Source of the DNA: Chloroflexi bacterium OLB15
GTDB taxonomy: Bacteria > Chloroflexota > Anaerolineae > Aggregatilineales > Phototrophicaceae
Assembly (NCBI GenBank): GCA_001567085.1
Contig: LMZS01000015.1
Location: 1 to 64,000, forward strand
Length of the DNA stretch: 64,000 nucleotides
Direction of reading: 5' to 3'
The translations under genes and the position numbers were made by a program. This document shows, in pieces, positions 34,985 to 44,173 of this stretch; position 1 is the stretch's first letter, and every line of letters begins with the position of its first letter. Under the pieces are notes generated by a model, which worked only from the letters and a program-made list of their open reading frames with translations, was not told the DNA's origin and did not search any database.

Positions 34985-36442
34985 ATGGATGCGATAGGCT
35001 TGAGGTCATTTGCGGATATTCCCGCACCTGCGCCCGATCCAGAAGGTTGGAAAGGTAATGCGCTTCGCTTTACGCTTGATCCCCTTCCCTATATGGACGA
35101 CCTTCTACAAAGCTATGGCCGGGTTTCGGCTTTAGTACAGGGCGGTAACGAAGGAATTATGTTTCCGGGACAAGATTGCCCCGGAACTGTTTTTTGCTTC
35201 GGAGCCGATTTAAACCGCGAGATTCTTACGCGAACCGATATTTTTCATTCGGGGCCAATCATCGGGCCGATATATGGCACCTGGCAGGACGATCCGCGCC
35301 GCGCAGTACTGCGGCGTGTGGGTACAGGTCTCTTTAGTTTGAATGGTGAGGTGCATCAACGTCATCGCCGTTTGATACAACCATCATTTCACCGTAAACG
35401 AATTGAGACGTATTTAGATACGATGGTTTCGATTGCTGAGCGTACACTTGATCGTTGGGAGTCCGGGCAGTCATTGGATTTTCAGCGCGAGATGTTCCAG
35501 CATACGCTTACTGTGGCGGGTAGGCTGTTATTCGGCCAAGATTTTTCAGGCACAGCGGATCATCTTGGAAGTATTATCCAGCGCTGGCTTGAACTGATTC
35601 CTATTGTGAGCATTGAAGCCGCCCCGGAACAATATGAAGCATTTTTCGATCTATCTCAGCAGATTGACGATCAGATTCGGGCGTTGATCGCCTGGAAACG
35701 CGAATTTGGTGATGGTCAAGCTGATGTGCTGGCTGAACTGATCAGTGCGCGAGACGAGTCTGGAGATTCGCTTACTGAGGATGAATTGATCGGGCATATC
35801 AATATTTTGCTGACTGCCGGACATGAGACAACGGCTAACGCGCTTTCATGGACGGTGTTTTTGCTTGCTCAGCACCCGCAGGTTATGCAGCAGTTGTACG
35901 ATGAGTTACAGACGGTTTGTGGCGGAAATCCCCCTACTGTTGAGCACATTGGCAGGCTGCAAGTATTGGATCGGGTGATTAAGGAAAGTATGCGCTTATT
36001 ACCGCCGGTCACAATGGGAACGCGGGTTACTGCGATGGAGACTATGATTGATGATTATCAGCTTCCGGTTGGGACGGAAGTTGTGTTCAGCCATTATCAT
36101 ACTCATCATGACCCGCTGATTTATGATCAGCCGCGCAGGTTTATGCCTGACCGGTGGTTGACGATTGACCCTACCCCATATCAGTATTTGCCGTTTAGCG
36201 CCGGTACAAGGATGTGTATTGGGGCGCCTTTTGCGATGATGGAAATTAAGGTTACGCTTGCGATGATGTTACAGCGGTACCGCCTTGCGTTTCAGTCTGG
36301 CGCTTGTGTGGATAGGTTTGTCTGGGTACCTTTGCGCCCGGAATTCATGCCGTTGGTCGTTTATTCTCAGGATGGGCGGTTTGATTTGAGCGCAGCGCCT
36401 GTTTCCGGGTCTATTCTGGAGATGGTTGATTTTGTGGTGTAG
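34985..36442 (+). CDS. Cytochrome P450 (CYP110/eukaryote-like type)
   Basis: A 485-residue P450, longer than the one at 20-21 kb and of a different class. The I-helix motif is AGHETT (278-283), E-x-x-R is E334-R337 in KESMRLLPP, and a PDRW motif at 388-391 corresponds to PERF. The heme loop FSAGTRMCIGAPFA has axial Cys411. The layout recalls cyanobacterial CYP110 and fatty-acid or alkane hydroxylases. It starts 2 bases after the HAMP-protein stop, so it belongs to the same run. No reductase partner is nearby. Confidence 0.95.
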   Translation: MDAIGLRSFADIPAPAPDPEGWKGNALRFTLDPLPYMDDLLQSYGRVSALVQGGNEGIMFPGQDCPGTVFCFGADLNREILTRTDIFHSGPIIGPIYGTWQDDPRRAVLRRVGTGLFSLNGEVHQRHRRLIQPSFHRKRIETYLDTMVSIAERTLDRWESGQSLDFQREMFQHTLTVAGRLLFGQDFSGTADHLGSIIQRWLELIPIVSIEAAPEQYEAFFDLSQQIDDQIRALIAWKREFGDGQADVLAELISARDESGDSLTEDELIGHINILLTAGHETTANALSWTVFLLAQHPQVMQQLYDELQTVCGGNPPTVEHIGRLQVLDRVIKESMRLLPPVTMGTRVTAMETMIDDYQLPVGTEVVFSHYHTHHDPLIYDQPRRFMPDRWLTIDPTPYQYLPFSAGTRMCIGAPFAMMEIKVTLAMMLQRYRLAFQSGACVDRFVWVPLRPEFMPLVVYSQDGRFDLSAAPVSGSILEMVDFVV

Positions 36443-36490
36443 TTTGTCGCTTATGACTATGCGAATTTATTCCCCTAAGAAACTGACACT

Positions 36491-37420
36491 GTGGCGATTC
36501 TAACGGTCACCCCGAATGCTGCTATTGATAGAACCCTGCTGGTGCCGGGCTTTCGCACAAACGGCGTATTTCGCGAGACGCAGCGTGATATTCGTGCGGG
36601 TGGCAAGGGCATCAACGTAGCGCGTGCAGTGGCTTCGCTGGGCAAACAGGCGGAATGCTGCGGTTTCCTTGGCGGATGGACTGGCAAATATATTGCTGAA
36701 CTTGCTCAGCGGGATCACTTGCCGTCTCATTGGACATGGATCGAGGGAGAATCCCGCAGCTGCACAATCATTGTTGATTCCGAAACGCGAGACAATACGG
36801 TTATCAACGAACGCGGCACGCCGATAACGTCGCAGGATTGGGAGCGGCTTACAGAAGAAGTGCGCCAGCATGTAACGAACAAGTATGTGTGCTTCTCCGG
36901 CAGTTTACCGCCTGGCTCACCCTTGGATAAATACAATGAGCTGCTCGGCTATTGCGTTGAAAACAGCCGTTGTGTGTGGGTAGATGCCAGCGGCAACATA
37001 CTTGAATCTGCCCTAAAGGTGCCAGGTATCAAGGCTAAAGTGAATCATCACGAAATTGGGACGATTATCGGTCGTACGATTCCCGGCCCTTCATACTTAA
37101 GCTCTGCGATTCCGCTGCTGCGCGCTTTAGGCTTACAAGAGCTAGTCATCACTTTCGGCTCCAGGGGGGCTGCATTCCTCACGCAAGGAGAGGTTTGGTT
37201 CGCCGCCTCACCGCCCGTAGATGCCCTTTGCGCCGTAGGAAGTGGCGATTCCTTTTTTGCCGGATTACTGGTCGGGCAGGCATCCGGGCTGCCAGTTCCC
37301 GATCAACTGAAAATGGCGACGGCAGCAGGTGCAGCCAATACGCTTACGTTAGGGGCAGGTTTCTTCACCTTACCCGATTACGAAAACATTCTTGCTCAGG
37401 TTCACGTAGAGCAACTCTAG
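36491..37420 (+). CDS. 1-phosphofructokinase / tagatose-6-phosphate kinase-type PfkB kinase
   Basis: A 309-residue kinase of the FruK/LacC subgroup: LTVTPNAAIDRTLLVPGF at the start, RAGGKGINVARAVASLG for sugar-phosphate binding, FSGSLPPGSP, and AVGSGDSFFAGLL carrying the catalytic Asp near 254. This group phosphorylates fructose-1-phosphate or tagatose-6-phosphate to bisphosphates. The start is GTG. It meets the oxidoreductase/ABC sugar operon tail to tail with a 4-base gap, and a role in the same sugar pathway is plausible. Confidence 0.85.
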   Translation: MAILTVTPNAAIDRTLLVPGFRTNGVFRETQRDIRAGGKGINVARAVASLGKQAECCGFLGGWTGKYIAELAQRDHLPSHWTWIEGESRSCTIIVDSETRDNTVINERGTPITSQDWERLTEEVRQHVTNKYVCFSGSLPPGSPLDKYNELLGYCVENSRCVWVDASGNILESALKVPGIKAKVNHHEIGTIIGRTIPGPSYLSSAIPLLRALGLQELVITFGSRGAAFLTQGEVWFAASPPVDALCAVGSGDSFFAGLLVGQASGLPVPDQLKMATAAGAANTLTLGAGFFTLPDYENILAQVHVEQL

Positions 37421-37424
37421 CGCC

Positions 37425-38438
37425 CTACCCCACCAGGATTTCTTCCGGCTTTCCGCTTTTAACAGAGCGAAACGCGGCTTCTACAATTTCTACTGCTCTC
37501 AGGCCATCAACACCGGTGACCGCTGGCGAGCGATTTTCAAGAATCGCATTGATAAATTCATTGATCATGCCCTGATCAGCATCTGATCCCCAAAAATCCC
37601 AGCGCGGCCGTTTTGTTTGGGCGTTAAATACGGTCAACATTTGCTTGAAAGCATTGAAATTCGCCACACCTTCGTCACCGACAAGGCTCATCGTCAAGCC
37701 CCCCCACGTGGGGTAATACGGCGGCTTACTCCAACTACAATCAATGGTTGCAAAGACGCCATTTGCAAATTCCAGGCTGACCAGACCGCCAGTTTCCACC
37801 AGCGGGGCTTCCTGCGCGTAGAGAATATGGTTGGCCTGTGCGTAGACACGCCGCGCTTCACTGCCCAAATACCATCGCAGTAAGTCTGCCGCATGGACAA
37901 TGTGATCCGCCATCGCCCCACCACCAGCAAGCAGTGGATCAACAAACCAGCTTCGGTGATAGTAGGGGCACTCGCCCTGATTAGTAGCAGCACAGGCGAT
38001 GATCTCGCCCAGCTTCCCCTGCTCAATAGCCCATTTTACGTCTATCGCGGGGGCGTTAAAACGCATCGGGAAAGCCGTCATTAACACCACCCCGGCACGC
38101 TGGCAGGCTTCAGTCATCAAATACGCATCTGCGACCGTCGTAGCAAGGGGCTTTTCGCATAACACGTGAATCCCGGCTTCCGCTGCCATCACTACCAGAG
38201 GCGCGTGGCGACTGTTTTCGCTGCATACGACAACCGCATCCGGGCGGGATTCAATCAACGCCTCATGCGTCGGGAAATATCTGGCTTCATAGTGGTGCGA
38301 TACGCGCTGCCCGCGTTCGGCATCCTCATCAGAAAAGCCGATCAATTCCACCAGCGGGTTCCCGCGCAAATTGGAAATGTAGGCGTCAGCATGTAAATGC
38401 GCGAAACTAAGAATGCCAACGCGAAGTTTAACAGCCAC
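37425..38438 (-). CDS. Gfo/Idh/MocA-family oxidoreductase
   Basis: A 337-residue NAD(P)-dependent sugar dehydrogenase. The N-terminal Rossmann fold (LRVGILSFAHLHADAY) has an atypical nucleotide loop: FAHLH replaces GxGxxG. It is followed by CEKPLATTVADAY with the conserved E-K-P Lys, and a C-terminal alpha/beta domain with DHIVHAADLLRW supplying the catalytic Asp/His. It is the last gene of the minus-strand sugar operon, 3 bases after the preceding oxidoreductase. Acts on an unknown sugar or inositol-like substrate. Confidence 0.9.
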   Translation of the reverse strand: MAVKLRVGILSFAHLHADAYISNLRGNPLVELIGFSDEDAERGQRVSHHYEARYFPTHEALIESRPDAVVVCSENSRHAPLVVMAAEAGIHVLCEKPLATTVADAYLMTEACQRAGVVLMTAFPMRFNAPAIDVKWAIEQGKLGEIIACAATNQGECPYYHRSWFVDPLLAGGGAMADHIVHAADLLRWYLGSEARRVYAQANHILYAQEAPLVETGGLVSLEFANGVFATIDCSWSKPPYYPTWGGLTMSLVGDEGVANFNAFKQMLTVFNAQTKRPRWDFWGSDADQGMINEFINAILENRSPAVTGVDGLRAVEIVEAAFRSVKSGKPEEILVG

Positions 38439-38441
38439 GCC

Positions 38442-39434
38442 CTACCCTCTCAGTTGCACTGCGTTACCAGTGCGCGCAGATTCGCGAGCAGCAAGCGCAA
38501 TTCTCAACGCTGCCAACCCATCTTCCGCGGTTACACGGGGCACGATGCCCTCAGTCAAAACTTTGTAAAAATGCTGCATTTCCAGTGTGTATGGGTCTTC
38601 AATCAATGAGCTTCTCGGCAAGCCGGTCATTTGCGCAGAAGATTCTGTGCTTCGCAAATACATTTCTATGGCATTGGCGTTACCAGCAGGATGTTCAATT
38701 AGCCCTTCGCTGCCAGCTATTTCTAGCGCGGTGCGGAACAATGGCGGTGGATATGCCCAGCTGCCTTCAATATGCGAGAGTGCGCCATTATGATGCCGCA
38801 AAATGGCAAGCCCGTGATCGAGCGGGGCGGTTGCATTAGCGCCGGTGGCGCTTCGGGCATACACGCTTTCCACCTCACCCGCTACCCAGCGAGCATAGTC
38901 AAAATCGTGAATCATTAAATCAAGCATCATCCCGCCCGATTTTTCGGGATCGTGAAACCACGAGTCAGGAATATTGGCTGCTGGCTTGAAACCGCAGCGC
39001 GAAAGGCGCACCACGGCAACCTGTCCGATTTCTCCGCTATCAACAATTGCTTTAGCGCGCGCATATTCGGGAAAGAACCGTACTACATGCGCGATCAGCA
39101 GTTGTACGCCTGCATCTCGGCAAATACGGATCATTTCCTCGCCCTGCTCTAATGTGCGCGCAATCGGTTTCTCACAAATCACATGCTTTCCAGCATGGGC
39201 AGCGGCGATCACGTGCCCCATATGCAGGTATGTAGGGGTGCACACATCTACTACATCTACTTGATCGATCAGCGCTTGCAACGAGTTAAACGCCTGACAA
39301 CCAAAATCCCTGACAAAGGCTTCTTCGCCTGATGAATCCAGGGTATGAACGCCTACCAATGTCGCCGGTGTATTCGCCCACGCGGCCGCGTGGGTTCGCG
39401 CCATGAAGCCACTGCCTACAATACCAACACGCAT
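38442..39434 (-). CDS. Gfo/Idh/MocA-family oxidoreductase
   Basis: A 330-residue paralogue of the next gene. The Rossmann motif is canonical here (RVGIVGSGFMARTHA, GxGxxA type). The catalytic lysine is in ICEKPIART (about 95), and the second-domain residues are in MLDLMIHDFDYARW. Two such enzymes in series often oxidise and re-reduce or epimerise a sugar ring. It lies directly after the two ABC permease genes (no intergenic bases), so uptake and oxidation are co-expressed. Confidence 0.92.
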   Translation of the reverse strand: MRVGIVGSGFMARTHAAAWANTPATLVGVHTLDSSGEEAFVRDFGCQAFNSLQALIDQVDVVDVCTPTYLHMGHVIAAAHAGKHVICEKPIARTLEQGEEMIRICRDAGVQLLIAHVVRFFPEYARAKAIVDSGEIGQVAVVRLSRCGFKPAANIPDSWFHDPEKSGGMMLDLMIHDFDYARWVAGEVESVYARSATGANATAPLDHGLAILRHHNGALSHIEGSWAYPPPLFRTALEIAGSEGLIEHPAGNANAIEMYLRSTESSAQMTGLPRSSLIEDPYTLEMQHFYKVLTEGIVPRVTAEDGLAALRIALAARESARTGNAVQLRG

Positions 39435-40325
39435 TTACTTGATCGCTCCTGCCGTTAAACCACGTATGAGCTGCCGTGATAACAGTATGTAAAGAGTGAT
39501 GATTGGCGCCATCGCCAGCGTCAACGAGGCTAATACCGCATTCCAGTCGTTAACAAACTGTCCTAAAAAGGTCTGTGCGCCAAGCGTAACCGTTTTTACG
39601 GTTTCCGCAGGAGCGAGAATGAGCGGGAACCAAAGATCATTCCAGATTGGGATCATGTTAAAAACCAGCACTGTGCCTAAGGCTGGCCGCACCAGCGGCA
39701 GTACCATCCAGAAGATACGATATTCGCTTGCGCCATCAACCCGCGCCGCGTCCTTCAAATCTCGCGGCACCTGTCGCATAAAATTGCTCAACACGAAAAC
39801 TGCTAAAGGCAGCCCGGAAGCCGTATAGACCAGTATTAGCCCGATATGGGTATTGATCAAACTTAGGCTCACGATGATACGCAGCAGGCTTACCGTACCC
39901 AACCGGATAGGGATCATGATGCCCAGCGCAAAATACAGGCCAAGAAGTGTATTGCCCGGGAAGCGATACTCGCTAAGCGCGAAGGCAACCATCGCCCCGC
40001 AGAGAATGATCAAGAACATGGAGCCTAACGTAACAATCAGGCTATTTACGAAGTAAAGCGGAAAGTTGCCCCGCGAAAATACAGTTTCATAGCCGATAAG
40101 GCTGAAGGTTTCAGGTGTTGGCAGTGCGTATGGGTTGCGAAAGATTGCCTGCCTGCCCTTGAATGAGTTCATGATAACCAGGATCACTGGAAAAACAGCG
40201 ATCAGCAGATAGGTCAGCAAAATCAGGTGTGCGCCAGCGGATTGTATTCGCGAGCCAATCCGGTAGCGATGCCAGATACTCTGTCCAGCAGGCGCCACGT
40301 TAGAATGCGTGATTGTCGTCATCAT
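39435..40325 (-). CDS. CUT1 sugar ABC transporter permease (MalG-like)
   Basis: A 296-residue membrane protein with six hydrophobic helices and the coupling EAA motif DAARVDGASEYRIFWMVLPL near 200. TVTLGAQTFLGQFVNDWNAV near the end is typical of the MalG side. It forms the import channel with the preceding permease. The two genes touch without a gap. No ABC ATPase gene lies in the window, so a shared MsmX-type ATPase encoded elsewhere must serve it. Confidence 0.95.
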   Translation of the reverse strand: MMTTITHSNVAPAGQSIWHRYRIGSRIQSAGAHLILLTYLLIAVFPVILVIMNSFKGRQAIFRNPYALPTPETFSLIGYETVFSRGNFPLYFVNSLIVTLGSMFLIILCGAMVAFALSEYRFPGNTLLGLYFALGIMIPIRLGTVSLLRIIVSLSLINTHIGLILVYTASGLPLAVFVLSNFMRQVPRDLKDAARVDGASEYRIFWMVLPLVRPALGTVLVFNMIPIWNDLWFPLILAPAETVKTVTLGAQTFLGQFVNDWNAVLASLTLAMAPIITLYILLSRQLIRGLTAGAIK

Positions 40326-41279
40326 CTATAGCTCATATTGGGTAATACGGCGCTGCCAACCAACTAAATACAGCACAACACCAAGCATAATGATCAAAAA
40401 CATCACTCCCGCTACCGCAGCGCCCATCGTCGGGTTACCCGGCTGAAGCTGGAAACCGAAAAAGGTGCGGTAAAAGAAAGTGCCGAGTAAGTCAGTAGCG
40501 AAGTTCGGGCCAGCAAGGCTGCCCTGCACAGTGTAAACCAGATCGAAGGCGTTGAAGTTACCAACAAAGGTCAAGATCGCTACGATACCGACCGTGGGCA
40601 AAATAAGCGGAAATTTAATTGACCAGAATACGCGCCATGCCGAAGCCCCATCTACCCGCCCGGCCTCAATCAACTCTTCAGGAATACCGATCAAGGCGAC
40701 GAGGAACAGCATCATAGGGATGCCGACGAACTGCCACACCGAAATCAGCGACAACGTAGGCAAAGCCGTTCCCGGCAGGCCCAGCCACGGCTGGCTTTCC
40801 AGGCCAAAGATACCCAGAACGTCATCTGCAATTCCCCATAGAGGGTTTAAGATGATTTGCCAGATGAACCCCACCAGAACAAACGAGAGTACCGTAGGAG
40901 TGAAAATCAGAGTTCGATACACGGCACTAGAGCGCTTCCCGACGGAAGCAAGCAGCGTCGCTAACACCAACGCAATCGGGTTTTGAACGAACATGTGAAC
41001 GATGAAAAACACGAAATTGTTGCCTATCGCGCCGGTCAAGCGGGGTGACAGTAAGGGATCGGTGAGCAAACGCTGATAGTTTGCCAGCCCCACAAATTCT
41101 TCAACCCGGCTATTTCCTGCCGATGGTGCGTACAAACTTAACCGAAGCGAGTCAAACAGAGGGTACACCATAAATACGGTGTAAATGACAATAGCAGGCC
41201 CCAGGAAAACCAGTAGGTGTGTCGGAAATTTCTTGCGCGACGTACTACTTTTAGCCGGGTTTTTCATAGAAATCCCCAC
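40326..41279 (-). CDS. CUT1 sugar ABC transporter permease (MalF-like)
   Basis: A 317-residue membrane protein with about six helices and the EAA loop EAGRVDGASAWRVFWSIKFP at about 206-225. Segments such as VFLGPAIVIYTVFMVYPLFD are typical for MalF/UgpA-type subunits. It is the second gene of the operon, following the binding-protein gene after a stem-loop. Confidence 0.95.
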   Translation of the reverse strand: MGISMKNPAKSSTSRKKFPTHLLVFLGPAIVIYTVFMVYPLFDSLRLSLYAPSAGNSRVEEFVGLANYQRLLTDPLLSPRLTGAIGNNFVFFIVHMFVQNPIALVLATLLASVGKRSSAVYRTLIFTPTVLSFVLVGFIWQIILNPLWGIADDVLGIFGLESQPWLGLPGTALPTLSLISVWQFVGIPMMLFLVALIGIPEELIEAGRVDGASAWRVFWSIKFPLILPTVGIVAILTFVGNFNAFDLVYTVQGSLAGPNFATDLLGTFFYRTFFGFQLQPGNPTMGAAVAGVMFLIIMLGVVLYLVGWQRRITQYEL

Positions 41280-41297
41280 CAGATTAAGGCGGCAAAG

Positions 41298-41333
41298 AAA
41301 CCGGGGCGGGCAGTTTGCCGCTCGCCCCGGTTT
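41298..41333 (-). terminator. Intercistronic stem-loop between sugar-binding protein and permease genes
   Basis: Arms 41298-41311 and 41320-41333 pair over 14 positions (one G-U) around an 8-base loop. Read on the minus strand it is followed by CTTTG, a weak U tract. As at 14181-14205, it sits right after an ABC binding-protein gene, consistent with partial termination or 3'-end protection of the binding-protein mRNA. Confidence 0.7.
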
Positions 41334-41357
41334 ACAACCAGAAAAACACTTGCTGAT

Positions 41358-42647
41358 TTAGCTGTTCGCCTGCTGCGGTTCGTACCAGGCTTCAAGACCA
41401 GCCTGTACGGTATCTGCCGCTTCCTGAGCGGTAATTTCACCATTAAGCAAGCGCGCGCTGTTCACCCACAAATCGGTTTCATTGTTCGGCTCACCACGTG
41501 AGAGAATCTGGTAAGACGAACGTATCGTAGATTCACACTCATCACGCCAGGATACCATTTCCTGCGCCAGCGGGTTATCCAGCGCAACCGGCTCATTAGA
41601 AAGCGAGAAGAATCCCGGCAGTGCGTTGGAATAGAGTGAGGCAAATTCCGAAGTGGTCATCCAATTCAAGAAGGTCCATGCCGCTTCACGGCGGGCTTCA
41701 TCTTCGATATGGTTGTTCATACCCATTGCAATATCGGTGTGGTCACTGATATAGCATTGGTCGCTACCTTCAGGCAGCGGCGGCATGAAAGCGCCAATCG
41801 GGAAATCCGCAGTCGCTTCAAAACCAGAGATTTCCCATGAGCCGGTCGGGTAAATCGCGCCCAAGCCGAGCGTAAACGCGCTTTGCGCATCCGGATAGGA
41901 AATACCCTGATAGCCTTCAATCAGATACGGCTGCCAACGAGCCAAGGCTTCAAAGGCCGCCAGGAATCCACCTTCATTATATTTCGCGGTGCCATCAATC
42001 AGCCCCAAACGGCCTTCTTCACCGTGCCAGTAATTGGGGCCAATGTTCTGATAGCCCATTGTTGCGGCTTCCCACTGATCAGCCGTACCCATGACTAGTG
42101 GCGCGTAATTGCCATCTGCTTGAATGGCATCCAGCACCGCGTAGAACTCTGCCTCAGTGGTTGGTTCTTCAAGACCTAGCAGATCAAACACATCCTGATT
42201 GTAGAAGAAGCCATGAATTACCGAAGCCATTGGCACACAGAAAACATCTGAGCCGTCATCAGTAATCCAGGCGCTCTTGGCGACATCGCCGAAATTCGCC
42301 ATACCTTCAAGATCATTTAGCGAGGCCAGATGCCCCTGATTAAATAAATCGAGAGAAAGGTCAAAGGGGCGGCAGGTGATCAGATCGCCCGCAGTGCCAC
42401 CTTCAAAACGGGCATTTAGGGCAGCATTATATTCGGTTGGTGCAGATGGAGAGAAAACAACGGGAATATCAGGATACTGCGCGTTAAAAGCCGGGATGAT
42501 GACATCTTGCCAGATCGTAAGGTCATCGTTTCGCCAGCTTTCAATCACCAGTGGTTCCATCTGCGCGACAGTCATCGCCGCTGGCGCAAGAGTTAGCGCC
42601 ATCAGCCCTGCCGCAGCAGCAATACCTATAAGCTTTGCCTTTTTCAT
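41358..42647 (-). CDS. CUT1-type sugar ABC transporter substrate-binding protein
   Basis: A 429-residue secreted protein with signal peptide (MKKAKLIGIAAAAGLMALTLAPAA, no lipobox). The binding-protein fold is shown by VIESWRNDDLTIWQDVIIPAFNAQYPDI, GDLITCRPFDLSLDLFNQG, AIYPTGSWEISGF and WTFLNWMTTSEFAS. The family binds mono- or oligosaccharides outside the cell. It is the first gene of the operon binding protein - permease - permease - oxidoreductase - oxidoreductase. The neighbouring divergent SIS isomerase suggests an amino sugar. Confidence 0.93.
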   Translation of the reverse strand: MKKAKLIGIAAAAGLMALTLAPAAMTVAQMEPLVIESWRNDDLTIWQDVIIPAFNAQYPDIPVVFSPSAPTEYNAALNARFEGGTAGDLITCRPFDLSLDLFNQGHLASLNDLEGMANFGDVAKSAWITDDGSDVFCVPMASVIHGFFYNQDVFDLLGLEEPTTEAEFYAVLDAIQADGNYAPLVMGTADQWEAATMGYQNIGPNYWHGEEGRLGLIDGTAKYNEGGFLAAFEALARWQPYLIEGYQGISYPDAQSAFTLGLGAIYPTGSWEISGFEATADFPIGAFMPPLPEGSDQCYISDHTDIAMGMNNHIEDEARREAAWTFLNWMTTSEFASLYSNALPGFFSLSNEPVALDNPLAQEMVSWRDECESTIRSSYQILSRGEPNNETDLWVNSARLLNGEITAQEAADTVQAGLEAWYEPQQANS

Positions 42648-42741
42648 GGTTTTACCTCATCCTATGTCAATCAAATTTAATAGAATAGACATCAAAAAAA
42701 GAATCATCCATACCGCCACTACACCTCCTTTGCTCCAAGAG

Positions 42742-42777
42742 TGCGATAAACTATAACGTTCTACTAAGTTATCGCAA
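42742..42777 (-). promoter_or_regulatory. Promoter with embedded palindromic operator for the sugar operon
   Basis: Read on the minus strand, TTGCGA (42777-42772) and TATAGT (about 42755-42750) form -35 and -10 boxes with a 16-base spacer. A perfect 8-bp inverted repeat TGCGATAA (42742-42749) / TTATCGCA (42769-42776) overlaps the -35 box and the bases just after the -10 box. This fits a repressor operator enclosing the promoter. The regulator is not in the window. Confidence 0.55.
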
Positions 42778-42936
42778 CTACCTAAATGCGGGTGGGATTG
42801 TCTTTCGTGCAGATACTCGTCTAAAATTTGGATACTCTACATAATCTCTATCCATTGGGCAGTTCCCTGTCAGATCGGCTACACTGGCAGGCGAGCAGTT
42901 GTTATGAAGCTCAATACACATTTGAGAGAAGGCACG

Positions 42937-43968
42937 ATGTCTCATCTTGAAACTGAAATTTATGAACAACCCCAGGTGATCGGCAATTTGCTGGAAAGCG
43001 AAGCCGGGCATATCAGCGATATTGCAGAAGCAATTCGGGAATTTCAGCCAGCGTTTGTATGTATCGCCGCACGCGGCACTTCAGATAATGCCGCACGTTA
43101 CGCGCAGTACGCGCTAGGCATTCACGCGCGTATGCCTGTTGCGCTGGCCACCCCATCTATTCATACGCTGTATAACGCCGCGCCCAATCTTTCGCAGGCG
43201 TTGGTTATCGGAATCTCCCAATCTGGCATGGCCGCAGACGTAACGCAAGTCGTGAGTGATGCGCGCATGCAGGGCGCACTAACGCTGAGCATCACCAATA
43301 ACCCAAATTCGCCGCTAGCACAATCTGCTGCTCATCACATCTCCCTTCACGCAGGGGAAGAGATCAGCGTTGCCGCTACCAAAACTTATACGGCGCAGTT
43401 GACCGTAATTGCCATGCTGGTTGCGGCGCTAGCAAACAACCCTACCCTCAATGCTGATTTGCTTCAACTGCCTGCACAGATCACACAAACATTAGAGCTT
43501 TCATCACCAGTTCAGGAATTTGCCGTTCGCCACGCCGATTTAGAGAGCTTTGCAGCGTTAGGCCGCGCCTATAACTACTGTACGGCTATCGAGACTTGCC
43601 TTAAGGTACAGGAGCTTTGCTACATCATTGGGCAGGGCTACAGTGAAGCAGATTTCCTGCACGGCCCCATCGCCATCGTGAAGCCAGAATTCCCCGTAAT
43701 CGTGATCGCCCCGAAGGGCAAAAGCAGCGCTAATTTCGCAACGCTGCTGTCAAAGCTTCGCGAACGCAGCGCCGCCACGATGCTGATTACGAATGACGAT
43801 AATTTTGGCGAAGATGTGTGGGTACGCCTGCCAGAAGCGCTGCCGGAATGGCTTTCCCCGATTGCAGCTATCATTCCCGGTCAGCTTTTTGGCATGCACC
43901 TTGCTCTGGCAAAAGGGAATCCGATAGATAAGCCGAAAGGCTTGAGCAAAGTGACAGTCACAATGTAG
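42937..43968 (+). CDS. SIS-domain sugar-phosphate isomerase/deaminase (GlmS C-terminal-like, NagB-II type)
   Basis: A 343-residue cytoplasmic protein with two SIS domains, equivalent to the isomerase half of GlmS without the glutamine amidotransferase domain. First-domain motifs: IAARGTSDNAARYAQY and ISQSGMAADV; then EISVAATKTYTAQL, and LKVQELCYI plus FLHGPIAIV in the second. The C-terminal segment ends in NPIDKPKGLSKVT. Such proteins deaminate or isomerise amino-sugar phosphates. I chose the ATG at 42937 because GAGAAGG lies 6 bases upstream, over an ATG at 42904 without a ribosome binding site. It is divergent from the sugar ABC operon and probably acts on the imported sugar. Confidence 0.88.
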   Translation: MSHLETEIYEQPQVIGNLLESEAGHISDIAEAIREFQPAFVCIAARGTSDNAARYAQYALGIHARMPVALATPSIHTLYNAAPNLSQALVIGISQSGMAADVTQVVSDARMQGALTLSITNNPNSPLAQSAAHHISLHAGEEISVAATKTYTAQLTVIAMLVAALANNPTLNADLLQLPAQITQTLELSSPVQEFAVRHADLESFAALGRAYNYCTAIETCLKVQELCYIIGQGYSEADFLHGPIAIVKPEFPVIVIAPKGKSSANFATLLSKLRERSAATMLITNDDNFGEDVWVRLPEALPEWLSPIAAIIPGQLFGMHLALAKGNPIDKPKGLSKVTVTM

Positions 43969-44021
43969 GAACAACCGCTTAAGAACAAAAGAGAAACCTC
44001 TTAAGGAACACGCCCATTTTC

Positions 44022-44047
44022 AGTCAATCTGTTCAATCTGATTGACT
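44022..44047 (+). other. Stem-loop in the gap before the phosphoribosyltransferase gene
   Basis: AGTCAATC (44022-44029) and GATTGACT (44040-44047) form a perfect 8-bp stem with a 10-base loop, about 125 bases before the ATG at 44174. A CTTAAG pair lies just upstream. There is no U run, so it is not an obvious terminator; it could be a leader structure. I could not match it to a known riboswitch class. Confidence 0.35.
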
Positions 44048-44173
44048 ACTGGCAGGGATGATATAGAGCCTGTCATCCTCAAAAGCCGCAAAGGTTTACT
44101 CTTGAAAGTTTAGGTTGTTGTCAGGAAAATTCGTCGGTTTGTTCACTGCCCTTTTTGAAAAAGGTGTTTGTTT

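Noticed and set aside
43969-44173. Purine or PRPP riboswitch before the phosphoribosyltransferase gene
   Set aside because: Hairpins are present, but none of the conserved loop or core sequences of those classes could be found.
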